A stretch of 64,000 bases of DNA from positions 21,827,106 to 21,891,105 of the forward strand of contig OZ026607.1 of assembly GCA_964020085.1 (NCBI GenBank). The letters run 5' to 3'. This DNA comes from Micromussa lordhowensis. Its lineage: Eukaryota > Cnidaria > Anthozoa > Scleractinia > Lobophylliidae. Both the position numbers and the translations under genes were made by a program. The stretch's first letter is position 1, and the number at the start of each line of letters is the position of its first letter. Of this stretch, positions 30,761 through 64,000 are shown piece after piece. Below the pieces are notes generated by a model, which searched no databases, was not told the DNA's origin, and saw only the letters and a program-made list of their open reading frames with translations.

Positions 30761-32021
30761 AGCGTGCAAATGAGCGGTATCACAATATAGCAAAGGACCT
30801 TCTTTTAAAGAATACCATCAGCCAAGCATACCGCTGGGCTAGAAGATACCGCGATACCGCATGTTAAGATTTCAATTACCGACATACCACATGAAAAAAA
30901 GCTCAATACCGTAACCTCCAATTTCCCCCTCTAAAAGCTTATTAAATAGCGAGTACAGGTATGTTCCTAATCTGCAGTTCCTTTCGAGCAGTTGGTTTCT
31001 ACTACGCCGTTGCTCTCTTTCACATCGTAGCGCCGATGCAGGAGAAAACAACTCCTAGCAAGATAGATCTGCAGAAGATGACTTCCAATGACCGAAAGAT
31101 TCTTGATAATCGGCCAAAGAAAGATCCAAGTAGCCAATACATAGACCTTACCAAGCTAAGAAATAATATTTATCTTTCCGGAAATGACCTGATAACGAGC
31201 TTGTGAGCTACAATTGTTTAGACTTTACCTTCACAGAGCTTTTTTGGAGCCTCTTGCAGCTAATACGTCCGCCATTGCAGGCCAGGTCGCTGTGTTGTCT
31301 TGGCTGGGGCGCCAGAAGGGGCAACGTACGTTGGCAGGGGAGGGGAGTGTAATGTTACCCGATCGCAGACTGTTTCTTGACGAAGTTTCTTATATATTTC
31401 AGCCCAGAAGATGAATTTCGAAAAATTCACCCATTGCAAGCTATCTTTAGTAAACAAACATTTATTTAATACCATGTAGCGAAAGGCTGGAACAATCTTC
31501 CAATTGACTTCAAAGATATTAGTTTTTCATCTATTTTTTAAGGGAAACTGAGAACTTTTTAACAAGATTTTAACCAATTTTAAGGAATTTTAAACTTGCA
31601 TATTTTCTGTATTGAGGGCCCCTCTGAAAACCACTAGAGATAGCCAATTCTGTGACGCGAATTGTCTACACGTGGACAGTGGACCAAAACGTATTTTGAT
31701 CTATTTTCATCCGATCAGGCAACGTGGCGGGGTAACATTTTATCCGCGGGGGGATTGTGAATACTGTACCGTATCTAAAACATTAAGTCTCTCACACTTC
31801 ATCTTTTCGTGGTAAATTTCCACTCTCTACTAACTCAACAGGGTTTCACATTTTTAAAATATTAATTTGAGATCGAAAATACGATCAGGGAAAACCGATT
31901 ACAGAGCGCACGCATAGGTATTCCCGCGTGAGGTCACGTGGTACGTGAAATCCTGCATAGTTATAGACGAGGTTATTCCTTGTTCGTTTTGCAAATCTTG
32001 CAGGTTCTATGCGCGAAGGCT

Positions 32022-34242
32022 ATGGCTGGTGGAAGGTACGACCATTACGACTACCTGTACAAGATTGTTTTAATTGGAGACTCTGGTGTGGGAAAATCTT
32101 CACTTCTATCTCGTTTCACGCGAAATGAATTCGACCTCGAGTCGAAGTCCACCATAGGTGTCGAATTTGCTACAAGAAGCATTCAAGTGGATGGGAAAGT
32201 CATCAAAGCACAGGTATTTCTGGCTTCATTTCCAACAGATTTTCATTATGTGATTTAGTTTGTCTACGTAGTTAAGTCGAGGCTTCGTTTCACCGGGAAA
32301 TCCATTTATTAGCATAACTTCTGCACGCTGTAAATAATGTTGCATTCTAGGACTCTCTTTTAAAAATTTTCTCTGCGCTGTACGATGTAAACTTGCACGC
32401 AAATTCAGTTGAAAATTTTTCTCATTTGTGTCCCTGCTGGATCTCCTAGAGAGTTAAACCCAAGTAAGACTGAAAAGATGTATTGTTTTTCTTTTGTTCT
32501 TCAACAAATTATGCAAAGACTGTTCTGTTCCTTAAAGTACAATTCCTAAATTATTTATTTATATCGGATATCGATATTCAAGGGCTTGTTTTCCCAAAGT
32601 TGACAATGTTTTTGTGCAGTGATTGTAATTTTTTTCTATTAAAGCAAATCTAATGGACAAAAATTACTTTGTAGCCAAATTTAATTAAAAATGGCTTGTT
32701 ATCAAAAGTCAAATTTCCTTGAATTGTGACTTGTCTCTTGAGGGTTAAAGGAAAATGATGATTATTACTTCACATCTCACATGCATATTTTAAACTTTCT
32801 TTTTCCCTGTTTGGTGGATAAAAATATCTATATTTAGAAGTCTGGGTCATCAAAGTGCTTGTATAAATATATTTCATAACAAGAGTCTCTATTTCAATAT
32901 GGATAATTTTAAATATTACTCTGCGTTGTGTGGTTGAAGTAATGTATCAAAGCTGGACTGGAAGTTCAAGGGGTGGGTGAAGGATTCAAACTGAAAACCT
33001 TCCGAGGGGGGAGGGGGGAGGGGGAGAGGTTCTGGAGATATTCTAGTATGGCACATATATTACATGCAAAACAAAATAAGAAAGAATAAAGTACTTTTCC
33101 AAGATAGTTAAATTTTAAAGCAGTTGAAATGCAAGTTACATCACCTACAGTGGAAATTGCGAAAAGTCTCCCTGGTTTGCACAAGTTCACGGCTGATTGA
33201 AGCAGAGTGAAAACTGCAAACAAAACCAATTTCTGAGGCAAGCTGTAACTGTGATGTACAAGTCAAAGAGTCATAAATTAGTATACAATAGATTTCATAC
33301 TAGCATGATTGGTTAATTTTAAAATTACATTTATAATAATAATTTTTATATTCAACCAAAAGTACTTTAATTAGTAGTTTGAATTTCCTGAAAAAGTTCT
33401 CCTAAACACTTTACTCACCCATTTGGCAAGTGAAGTATCACTATACTTCCCAACTCAAAGACATTTTCTGCTTTGAGGAGAATGTGTCACACATTGTGAG
33501 TAAAAACTCACTGACTCCTTAGAGAAACAACAACTTGAAGTTTTCACTCGCATGTGATCAGGTTGTGCACCTTGAAACCGCAGGAAATTTGTTGTAGTGC
33601 ATAGTGCTAGACTGTTGCGCAATTACTTGGACACTCAGCTGGATAGGGAGATTGATTTGCATTAAATTTTCATCCAATGTTGTGGCATTATTCCTCTAAT
33701 TATTTTCCTCATTAATATTGATATAATTTAATAAATTGACATGTTTGACTGATGACAGTGTGTTTACTTTCCACAAGGTTTGGGACACAGCTGGGCAGGA
33801 GCGTTACCGTGCGATTACAAGCGCGTATTACAGGGGAGCTGTGGGTGCCATTCTTGTTTATGATTTATCCAAACAGAAGACATTTGAGAATGTGGAGAGA
33901 TGGCTAATGGAAGTGCGTGAGCATGCTGAATCTTCTATTGTCACAATGCTTGTTGGAAATAAATGTGATTTGAAACATCTACGAGCAGTCCCTATAGAAG
34001 ATGCCAAGAAATACGCAAATGATTCCGGATTGTCATTCATTGAGGCTTCAGCACTGGATTCTACAAATGTAGAGGAAGCATTTACACAAACTATTACAAA
34101 AGTGCATGAAGTACAGCTTACAAAAATGCGGAAGGAACTTGATATGCCCGGGCAAAACAATGGTTCTTCCAGTGGTAAAGGAAAAGTAGTTGAAGTGGAT
34201 GAAACATCACAGCCGGAGAGAAGTTGTTGTGTTATTCTGTAA
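32022..34242 (+). CDS. RAB11: Rab11 family small GTPase, two exons
   Basis: The exons are 32022-32213 and 33778-34242, phase 0 (CAG then GTATTT; CCACAAG then GTTTGG), giving 218 aa (animal Rab11A/B about 216-218). P-loop GDSGVGKSS at 19-27, switch [13 protein letters not shown], switch [21 protein letters not shown], guanine-binding NKCD and ASALD, C-terminal CCVIL for double geranylgeranylation. The effector region is as in Rab11, which directs recycling-endosome and trans-Golgi traffic with FIP and exocyst partners. Met at 32022 starts the family-typical N-terminus just before [11 protein letters not shown]. The hypervariable tail is diverged, so A or B cannot be assigned. Poly(A)-like AATAAA occurs near 35186. 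Confidence 0.96.
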
Positions 34243-34792
34243 AGACTTTATTACAGACAAATGTAGTGTAATTGTCTGGGCTGGGTTGTACAAAGCCCAA
34301 AGTGCTAGCCCAGGAAAAGTGAGAATTTGATTTCAATTTTGTAACTTTTGACCTTCAGTTTTGAGTTTGAATAATCTCTAACAATGCAAAACATAAGAAG
34401 TGAAAAACATTTATTCAAGGATAAAGTTTATACTTTGTTCATTTTTTAATCCTGGGTTAGCATTAACCGGCATTCAAACGACCTGGTCCTGTTGATTGCT
34501 AAGAGTTATCAAATGGTGAAATTAATTTACTTATAAATTACCTTCTATATAGGCTACTACTTCAATATTGAGTGCTGATTGACAAATAAGAACTTAGAAT
34601 ATTGTAATCGATAGATATAGTTTATACATATATGAGTAGTGGGAAAGAGTTATAGCCAACAGGCAGGAATAAGAAACTTTCAATTATAAAAAACTGAACC
34701 ACTACGTGCACTCTCATTGGTCGATAGGTGTCACCGTGTGTTTAGATGAGAGTATGTAAACTTGGTTGTGACGTTTTAGATTCGCATAAATA

Positions 34793-34952
34793 CAATAGAG
34801 CACTTTTTCCGTGTTTACATAGCCTGATTTAAACACTCGGAGGGTTAGGAGAAATCTTGAAAGTTATGCAAACCCGAGACAGACTGTCTTAGATTCTTTC
34901 AACCCTCCTTGTGTTTAGATGAGGCTGTAAACACAGAAAAAGTGCTCTATTG
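34793..34952. mobile_element. MITE with CAATAGAGCACTTTTTC terminal repeats
   Basis: CAATAGAGCACTTTTTCcGTGTTTACA and its complement at the right end (GTAAACACAGAAAAAGTGCTCTATTG region) are about 28-bp TIRs. They enclose about 105 bp with an internal second pairing (GAGGGTT and AACCCTC). Confidence 0.7.
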
Positions 34953-36349
34953 TTTAAATTGATCATGTTATGAATGATTACAATCAAAGCGTTAGTAACA
35001 AAGCCATGCTACAAGAAGGCAGCAGCCAGTGCCATTCAGATTTGATTTCTTGTCAAATGCTCAAGAATTATTTCTTAAATTGGACTTCAATTGAACCTCC
35101 ATATCATGACTTGCCAACCTTGGGACAATGAAATAATTGTTGTTTGAGGGAGATGGCCTTTTTGAGGAGGTTTAAAAGCAAGAAAATAAATATAATTTAC
35201 ATAATTAGTAAAATAGAGTTTGCGATTCATTATTAGGAAGGAAGTCGGTGGTTTGTGGAGGTTTTGACAATACCTGCTTTGGATACTTTTCTAGAAATTT
35301 AGATAATAAAGAGCAAGGTTTAAAATAATGTGTATCATAAAACCAAAAGCAAAGTACTTACTCTGGTTTATTACAAAGAATGCAGACAATTCATTAAATC
35401 GAAACTCCAATAAAAATTGATCATGGTTTTACTTGTGATTGGATCATGCAACACAGAGGTGTGATTTCTTTAAGGCCAATAATGTTCATGGCAAAGCAAC
35501 TCAAAACCAACACAAAAATATGAATTACTTTGAGATTCAAGGGCAAAATGCTCTAGCAATAATTAAGAAGAAACAACAATAGGGAAACAAATGCTGTGGA
35601 ATTTTGCGACTACCTTCATAAATACATGGTACTGTTCAAATAAAGTTTGTAATATTGTACTGTCAGACAGCCAATCTGGCATGTGCAGTCAATGTGACAG
35701 TGATGAAATGATCTTAGGCATAACACTCCATCGGGAAGAATAACATGGCTGTCATTCAAGGTTAAAAGGTTGAATTACCAAATTAATGCTGGAACTGGGT
35801 TCCATATGCTCCATATCAATTCTAGTTAGTCATAATGTTTTAGGTTTGCTTCAAACCAGCAACACTCAAGTTTGCCTCTTGCAGCTGTTCAGTTGAGGTG
35901 CTGCGTGAAAAAACACTGGTGTGAAATAAGAGATGATCTTCATGTTCTGCATTTCTCCTCTGTTTTTTAGTGCACCATTTTTTGTGCGGCACCCTAGTTT
36001 TCATGCTGCCCCCCCCCCCCCCAACTAACTGAAACCTGAAAGAGGCTACACTCAAGTGTAATATTTGTGTTATGTTTGCCAGATTATGTATTATTATTTT
36101 CTACTGGCCAGTAGCATGCCATCTGAATATGGTCGTGTGTATAATTGGACAATACTCTGAAGTGTACAATCAAATAATATTTTTCAGTAGGTGAGAAAGA
36201 GAAACTATTAATAAACTTGTATTTCTTTTCTTGGGACAAAGTAATATTGCTAATGATAAAATAAATTTAATCTTATTGAAGCCTTATTGAAAATGAATAA
36301 TGTAGTAAAGGTGCTTCCACAAGTTAAAGGCAAGCTTTGATTTAGTTAA

Positions 36350-36505
36350 AGGGGGCAAGTTTCTAAAGAAACTGTGGTGCTGCGACGGTGGGAGTATTAC
36401 AAGATAATTTGGATTTATCAACTGGGTTGATAATGTGAATTGTCCACCGTAAAGAGATTCGGAAGCTGACGTTTCGAGCGTTAGCCCTTCGTCGGAGCGA
36501 ATCGA
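36350..36505. repeat. Dispersed repeat family D, copy 2
   Basis: It carries the same ordered blocks as the copy at 24355-24530, including GAGTATTACAAGATAATTTGG and GAGCGTTAGCCCTTCG. Confidence 0.65.
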
Positions 36506-36519
36506 TTTGATTTAGTTAG

Positions 36520-36890
36520 GCTGGCAACAGTTTCCAGCACTTTTCTAACAGCTATACTTTGAAGGATGAATACTGCCACTGCTTAACAAGTGATGCTACA
36601 ACAATGGTACTATACAAAGTCCCTATCATTGTTAAACAAGTTGCAATCATCCATTTTACATAACAGGTTACCATAGCAATAATATGACCAGCTAAAAACA
36701 CCACTAATTTTCGCTTTTAGCGCTATAACTCAAAAATGAGCTCGGTGACCCCTATTTTTTATTATTGAATTATGGTAAGCATGATAAGATGCAACTTTTT
36801 GCAAAGTTTAGAAAAATTCTGTGGAGTGGGTTCAGATTTTTTTCGAAATTTTAAGGTGGCTCTGAACCCACTCCACAGAACTTTTTTTGC
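36520..36890. mobile_element. TTAA-type repeat, relative of 9596-10119
   Basis: It contains AACAGTTTCCAGCACTTTTC and AAGGATGAATACTGCCACTG as at 9605-9660, then TTAAGGTGGCTCTGAACCCA at 36851. The GTGGAGTGGGTTCAGA and TCTGAACCCACTCCAC stretches form an inverted pair. Confidence 0.6.
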
Positions 36891-36913
36891 AGTTCAGTTT
36901 GATTTTATTAGGG

Positions 36914-37216
36914 AAGGTAAAGTCTGCATACGAGCCAGGGGGGGCATCAGGCCGGCACTTATCTCCAGTTTCTGTCGCACAAAGCAACAAGGAATATTTC
37001 TACTTTATTTCTCTTACTATATTTCTCTCTGGATGGGGTGCTAGTCCATCACAGGGTTACACTAAATTTTCCAGTTCCCATTTATACATCTGGATGGAGA
37101 GAGGCACTATGAGAATCAAGTGTCTTGCCCAAGAACACAACACAATATCCCCAGCCAGGGCTCCAACCCCGACTGCTGGATCTGGAGATGAGCACACGAC
37201 CATGAGGTCACCGCCA
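36914..37216 (-). mobile_element. SINE family B copy
   Basis: It has the same layout as 11143-11440 on the minus strand, with body blocks GTGTTCTTGGGCAAGACACT and CCTCTCTCCATCCAGATGTA and the terminal GGCTCGTATGCAGACTTTAC. Confidence 0.75.
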
Positions 37217-37589
37217 CTTGACTACAACACTGTACCCATCAATGCAAAGAAACAGGGCAAAAGACATATGTTAATTAATTTTATTCATGTAAAACTCTTA
37301 ACATGTCACCCTCAGAGATAACTAATTAGATTTTGTATACAAACTAAGAATTCACAAAGCTTCGCATGGATAGTTAACAGTCATGTTGACTTTCATATTC
37401 ATTGTGCAAAATACATTATGTTAATAACTTCGTTAGTTTTAGATTTGTGCGCCATTTAAATGCAAATTCACAACCGGCTTAATTTTTAATACTACCCTAC
37501 TATCTACAAATTGTTTACATGTTTACTTACAAGGACCTGTACATATTGTTCATCTAAAACATTACATGCAAAAAAAATGAGCTAACTAA

Positions 37590-37807
37590 CTGTATGGTAA
37601 GGTTTCCAGCACTTTCCAACACTTCAATTCTGTCGGGTCATTATAACCACTCTTTACCAGTTGCATGGTATCAAAAAAACTGCCCAATCATTGGTGAAGA
37701 CGTTGTTATCATTTTCGTGATTGTAGCATCAATTGATAAGGAGTGGTTATAATGACCCATGGAAATCTAATTCTTGAAAAGTAATGGAAACTGTTTTGAG
37801 CCACCTT
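37590..37807. mobile_element. TTAA-type repeat, third relative
   Basis: It ends in AAACTGTTTTGAGCCACCTTAA as the MITE at 9903-10119 does. Internally it has the inverted pair GGGTCATTATAACCACTC and GAGTGGTTATAATGACCC. Its left end is less clear. Confidence 0.5.
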
Positions 37808-37968
37808 AAGTAAGGCATTATACTTCTATTATTGTGTAGAGTATGTCACACTTGACTTAAGAGGGTAACATAGTTGTCTCCTCCAATGCAATCAAATTTG
37901 TGATTTCAAATTACATATTATTTTGCACAAAAATGGCCACCAGTTTAAAATTCTTCAATTTAATTGAG

Positions 37969-60204
<22,236 letters not shown>

Positions 60205-60666
60205 CGGTAAATTAAAACCAGTGTTGATATATCGACACGAAGTAAAATTAAGACAAAATAAATCAAAAGAAAAACAAAACAGTTGCTAATATCCACAAGT
60301 CTTGCGGGCTTCTCTGGGACATGAAGAATTCAGACGGGTTCCAAAATACAAAACGAAACCTTTTAGATCAAGTTCCGCGTAAAAATATATATGAAGTCAC
60401 CCGGTGGCTGGCGAGAAAACAGTCGACCATGAGCTTTCATTTTCCACACATCCCTTACTCGTTCACTTCGTTACCAAAATAAATATTTCTTTCTTTTTGA
60501 CGTCCTGTTGCCGACAAATAGCGATAATATAGTCCCAACAAAACAACATTCAAGAACAGAAAACCAAGGAACTCTTTGTTTTGGAAAACTTCTGTTTCTC
60601 TCTATTGGAGACAGCCGCTGACTGAGAACGAATCTGCAGTATAGCCTCGATTTCAATATAACCAAA
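60205..60666. promoter_or_regulatory. Bidirectional upstream region of ANKIB1 and MRPS14
   Basis: 462 bp separate the two divergent start codons. There is no TATA box at a convincing distance on the MRPS14 side. An AAATGGCGG context surrounds the MRPS14 ATG and a CCATGGATT-like stretch lies nearby. Shared-promoter function is inferred from spacing alone. Confidence 0.5.
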
Positions 60667-61921
60667 ATGGCGGTGTTCTTTCGTGTTAAGAAGGTTACTG
60701 TAGTTGCTGGTAGTATTTTACAAAGTTTCCATGGATTATTTCCATCGGCTACCCTTTCGAGTAAGTTCATACATATTGATCACCTGGGTAATTAAAATAG
60801 TACTCCTAGTTGCTTGAAATAATCAGGCAATGGCCAATGGATCGGCCGCCATATGCTGATATTTTCAAGCCGTTAAAGCTTGAGATTAAACAGTGAAACT
60901 TTTACGTTTTTTAGAGGTCCAGAAATTAAGGGATTTTGATCAATAATTCCATATCACTTTGCTGTTACTTTGAGAGAAAGTCAAAAAGAAATTTATGTTC
61001 TGCTGTTTTGTGTGGCATACATGAAAAGATCATTGCCCGGGAGGGGGTGGGGAGATTCCCATATAAAATGATGGGGGTGTTCGCCGTACCTTTTAGGGGT
61101 AAAAAAGCGGTTTTGGTACCAGTTAGCGTGTTAAGCTTCAAAAGGCCCACAGCAGGAGCTTTTGCGGTAGCTTTTCTGGTATTGAACCAAAAAAAAAATA
61201 TGACGGACGATGTGTTGTTTTAGAATTGGTAACTCTAAGGGGTGAAAACATTTCAAAACAGGATGTTGGTACCTTTTCAACATTTCTGATGAGCTCTCCC
61301 ATCCTTCTTCTATGGGAGTCCCCCTCAGAGTATTTTCAAGCCATCTAAGCTAGAGGTTTAACAGTAAAACTTAAACATTTTTTAGAGGTCCAGAAATTTT
61401 AAGGGATTTTGATCAATAAATCCATATCACTAGGCTGTTACCTTGAGAGAAAGTGAGTTATGCTGTTTTATGTGTGGAATAAATTAAAAGATCATCACAT
61501 TTATATCTTAAGAAATACTCAATGATAATGTTGTGTATCTGTATTTTGACATGAAGATCCGTGGGCAAGATCATTTAAGACCTCAACACCTTTGGAAAAA
61601 TTATATCTGAGTCATCATTACCTGAAGAAATGGGGAAGAAGAGACATGAAACGAAGAGCATTGTATGAGCAACATGAAATGGAACGAGGCAATTTGAGAT
61701 ATTTAAAGAAAAATGACATATTACCTTCTGCTGTACGAAAGAAAGCTGCTGAGGATTTGGAAAACCTTCCAAGGGACAGCTCAATCACGCGTGTGCGTAA
61801 TCGTTGTGTTTTGACTGACAGGGGGCGAGGTCTCGTGGGAAGATTCCGTATTTCGAGGATGATGTTCCGCCATTATGCTGACAAAGGTTTGATTGCAGGG
61901 ATGCAGAAGTCGACATGGTAA
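60667..61921 (+). CDS. MRPS14: Mitochondrial small ribosomal subunit protein uS14m
   Basis: The exons are 60667-60760 and 61557-61921, phase 1 (TTTCGA then GTAAGT; ACATGAAG then ATCCG), giving 152 aa (human 128). Residues 1-32 look like a mitochondrial targeting peptide (basic, hydroxylated, no acids). The conserved uS14 core has RRDMKRRALYE, LPRDSSITRVRNRC and the C-terminal RGLVGRFRISRMMFRHYADKG block, ending in the family-typical STW. It binds 16S/12S-type rRNA in the head of the mitochondrial 28S subunit. The acceptor is the only AG that keeps frame. AATAAA lies at about 62155. Confidence 0.93.
60865..61500. repeat. Tandem duplication inside the MRPS14 intron
   Basis: 60865-61040 and 61330-61500 share TTTTTTAGAGGTCCAGAAAT, AAGGGATTTTGATCAATAA and TGAGAGAAAGT in order. 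The stretch between (61033-61330) is a copy of another repeat (GGTACCTTTTAGGGG-type blocks, also near 28320-28450 and 47805-47935). Confidence 0.7.
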
Positions 61922-62934
61922 AAGTCAGTGACAAGAAACTATATTGTAGGAATGTGTGAAACTTGAATTGACTGAGTTTGATCTTCAAAGGAGTTACAGT
62001 TACATGCATGTCTTTTTCATTGCTACATGTACAATGGAACCGTGTCAATCCGGTCTTCAATGGGCCACATAGATCTGGCTGTATTGGCGGGGTGGTTGTA
62101 TAAAAGGGGTTCTTTAAATAAGAAAATCACTGACCGAGCTTTTGTTCGGGCCAGAATAAAATAACCATAAATATGAGGTGGCCATGTTCACAGAGTGGTC
62201 ATAAGGCAGGGTTCCACTTTACTTACCTTTTCAACTCAAACCTCACACAAACTTCAAAATAGTAGTAACTGTTTGCTCAGGTAGAAAGACGTAGAGGTAA
62301 AATTGAAACAAAAGAGAACAAGGATGCTTAACACTGGAGAAGATTGGGACAAATACTTGGCATGGCAGTGATTTGAATAATTATTTTTTTGCCTTAATTT
62401 TTAAGGAATTGTCATGAGTGGTATGACTTCTTTCAAAGTCAAGTCAAACACCTTGGTTCATATAAAAACTTAGAGAGTGGAGCCAGGTTATGTTAAGACT
62501 GAGCCATAGTCAATTTGTTTTTGTGAGTTAACTTTTTACATATTAAATACAACATCATTTAGCCAAATCCTGGTTTGTGGTTTGGAGAATGTACAATGAT
62601 GTTTAAGATCATGTAGTGCCCTGTTCCAATTAAGCACCCTCCTATGAGCTTCCAAAGATAGGTAAGTGCCCTAGATGCTAGCCTGTGATCATGACCTACA
62701 TAACATAAATAAAACAATGCTGGATTGCAGGTTACCCAGATACTAAATCAGCCAACACAGCACCCCAAATACATGTATAAAAAAAACATCAATTTACCAC
62801 TAAAATGATATGGCCTTAGAACTGATAAGAGCAATATTGGGCAATATTAAGGAGAGTTAATACTTTGATCTGCAGACTGAAGAGGTCTTTGACATCTGTA
62901 ATCTGAGCAGGTAGATGGCTTTACTACATATGGG

Positions 62935-63305
62935 TTATTGACCAAGGTCAGGATGGCTGGATATTGGCCAAGTTGTTTTATGTATTAATGGCTGGATATT
63001 GGTTGTTTTTTTTTTTGCATGTTTACAGACAGACACAGAATCAAGGTCTCTAAACTCTTGCAACAAAAGATGAGGCCAATATCCAGCAATAGATATGCCA
63101 AAAAAATTGGCCAATATCCAGCCATCTTGACTGAACCACCTTGGTCAGTAAAGGATTTATTATATGGCTTTCGGGAAAATTCTTCTTGCGGACACAGCAG
63201 GTAGTCCTTGAGGGGACAAGATAGCACCAATTTGTCCACTTGGTTAGCCAATAGTAGCGCAGGAATCAGTTCATCTTGCCCACTCACAGAGCAATTCATA
63301 TAATA
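62935..63305. repeat. Dispersed repeat family E, copy 3
   Basis: GACCAAGGTCAGGATGGCTGGATATTGGCC, GGCCAATATCCAGCCATCTT and TTAGCCAATAGTAGCGCAGG match copy 1 at 40035-40330 in the same order. Confidence 0.65.
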
Positions 63306-63524
63306 ATTTTATTCTCTCACCTCATCATAGGCCTGCAATGTGTGCAGAGAGCTAGATACTTGATGGACTTGGTGCAAAACCATGATAAGTGACAATTTTG
63401 TGTGAATTTTTTTTTCTCAAAAGTGACTGAATTTTTTTTGGTGAAGGTAGCAAAATGAAGGCCTCATCTTTTCATTTCTGAGGTGCCTGTGAAGAGGATT
63501 AAAATAAATTTTTGTATGATTAGT

Positions 63525-63960
63525 AGATTTATACTAAAACAATTTATGAGCTTGAGATTTCTATGCGCGGAAGTTGACTCAGGCTGTGCTCTCGCCACTA
63601 TCATGCTCATAATCTAATTGTTTAATAGAAACAAGTGGAAATTTGAGAGAACGAGAAGTGCTGTGGGAACACAAGCCAACAGGAGAGTGTTTCCACAACT
63701 TTTTCAAGTTCTCCTGAATGTCCACGAGTGTTTCTATAACTCTATGGAAACACAGAGAACATGTTTTCTATTTCTTTTAGAAAATTTCATGATGAAAAAA
63801 AAAAATGAAAACCACTTGTTTACTTTGATCATCAAAATGTAAATTCTCTTTGCTCCCGCCATTATTACGTCAACAGCTCATGCTGTGCGGTGTTCCTATT
63901 GAGTTTAAGTTCTCTGATTGGCTGCGCTACTCACTATTCTCTTGTAGCATAGCAGTGTGT
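63525..63960. repeat. Dispersed repeat family F, copy 2
   Basis: AATCTAATTGTTTAATAGAAAC, GAACATGTTTTCTATTTCTT and GTTCTCTGATTGGCTGCGCT correspond to pieces of 41195-41530. Confidence 0.5.
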
Positions 63961-64000
63961 GGTTGTGAATAAAATGACGGCTGCTTTACGTTTTTGAGGT

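Larger units (their letters stand above)
28894..32021. other. Divergent intergenic region between LARP7 and RAB11
   Basis: This must hold the LARP7 promoter (probably via a non-coding first exon) and the RAB11 promoter. Most of it is repeats: fold-backs at 29348-29502 and 29618-29681, and a LINE fragment at 30197-30760. An 81-codon open frame at 30961-31206 (+) has plausible composition but no recognisable domain, so it is not called as a gene. Confidence 0.45.
34243..37968. other. Convergent intergenic region, RAB11 and ANKIB1 3' flanks
   Basis: This holds 3' UTR sequence, an MITE at 34793-34952, repeat D copy 2 at 36350-36505, TTAA-type repeats at 36520-36890 and 37590-37807, and a SINE-B at 36914-37216. 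No coding exon is recognised. Confidence 0.45.
61922..64000. other. Intergenic region downstream of MRPS14
   Basis: It holds MRPS14 3' flank, repeat family E copy 3 (62935-63305) and family F copy 2 (63525-63960). No exon is recognised. Confidence 0.5.

Noticed and set aside
30961..31206. 81-codon plus-strand frame between LARP7 and RAB11
   Set aside because: The composition is plausible but I see no recognisable domain or splice partner, and it lies in repeat-rich DNA. It is left as unannotated.

Overview
The window is animal nuclear DNA. It is AT-rich, has many short GT-AG introns and five clearly recognisable conserved metazoan genes, and carries dense small repeats (three tRNA-headed SINE families, fold-back MITEs, LINE 3' fragments). 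The gene and repeat types together suggest a cnidarian, probably a stony coral or other hexacorallian. That placement is inference from style, not from a marker gene. All exon models were read by eye from splice signals, phase and family resemblance.

Layout. 1-4959 (-) is the 5' part of an unrecognised coiled-coil gene. 7028-9251 (+) is a two-exon PTTG1IP-like PSI-domain membrane protein. 10873-28893 (-) is a complete 12-exon LARP7 gene, convergent with it. 32022-34242 (+) is a two-exon Rab11 GTPase. 37969-60204 (-) is a complete 25-exon ANKIB1-type RBR ubiquitin ligase with three C-terminal ubiquitin-interacting motifs. It is head-to-head with 60667-61921 (+), the mitochondrial ribosomal protein uS14m (MRPS14), across a 462-bp shared upstream region. 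The rest is introns and intergenic DNA full of repeats.

The most unusual object is a 5,590-bp element (13637-19226) in the large intron 8 of LARP7. It is flanked by a perfect 6-bp duplication (CACCAT), has terminal inverted repeats beginning AGTAGTATATG, and carries intron-free genes: a C2H2-finger plus P-loop packaging-type ATPase, a 101-aa small lysine-rich protein, a 273-aa acidic protein with four CxxC knuckles, and a truncated exonuclease-like gene. The first two inner genes fire outward from a GGA-rich minisatellite about 570 bp long. The 6-bp duplication, TIRs and ATPase point to the Polinton/Maverick-adintovirus world. The element is only about a third of normal length and has no polymerase or integrase, so it looks like a non-autonomous, satellite-like derivative. 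A 662-bp near-identical inverted copy of its left end sits internally and cuts the exonuclease-like gene, which makes the element a composite.

The host genes are ordinary housekeeping functions (7SK snRNP, recycling-endosome traffic, ubiquitin ligation, mitochondrial translation) with no obvious common pathway.
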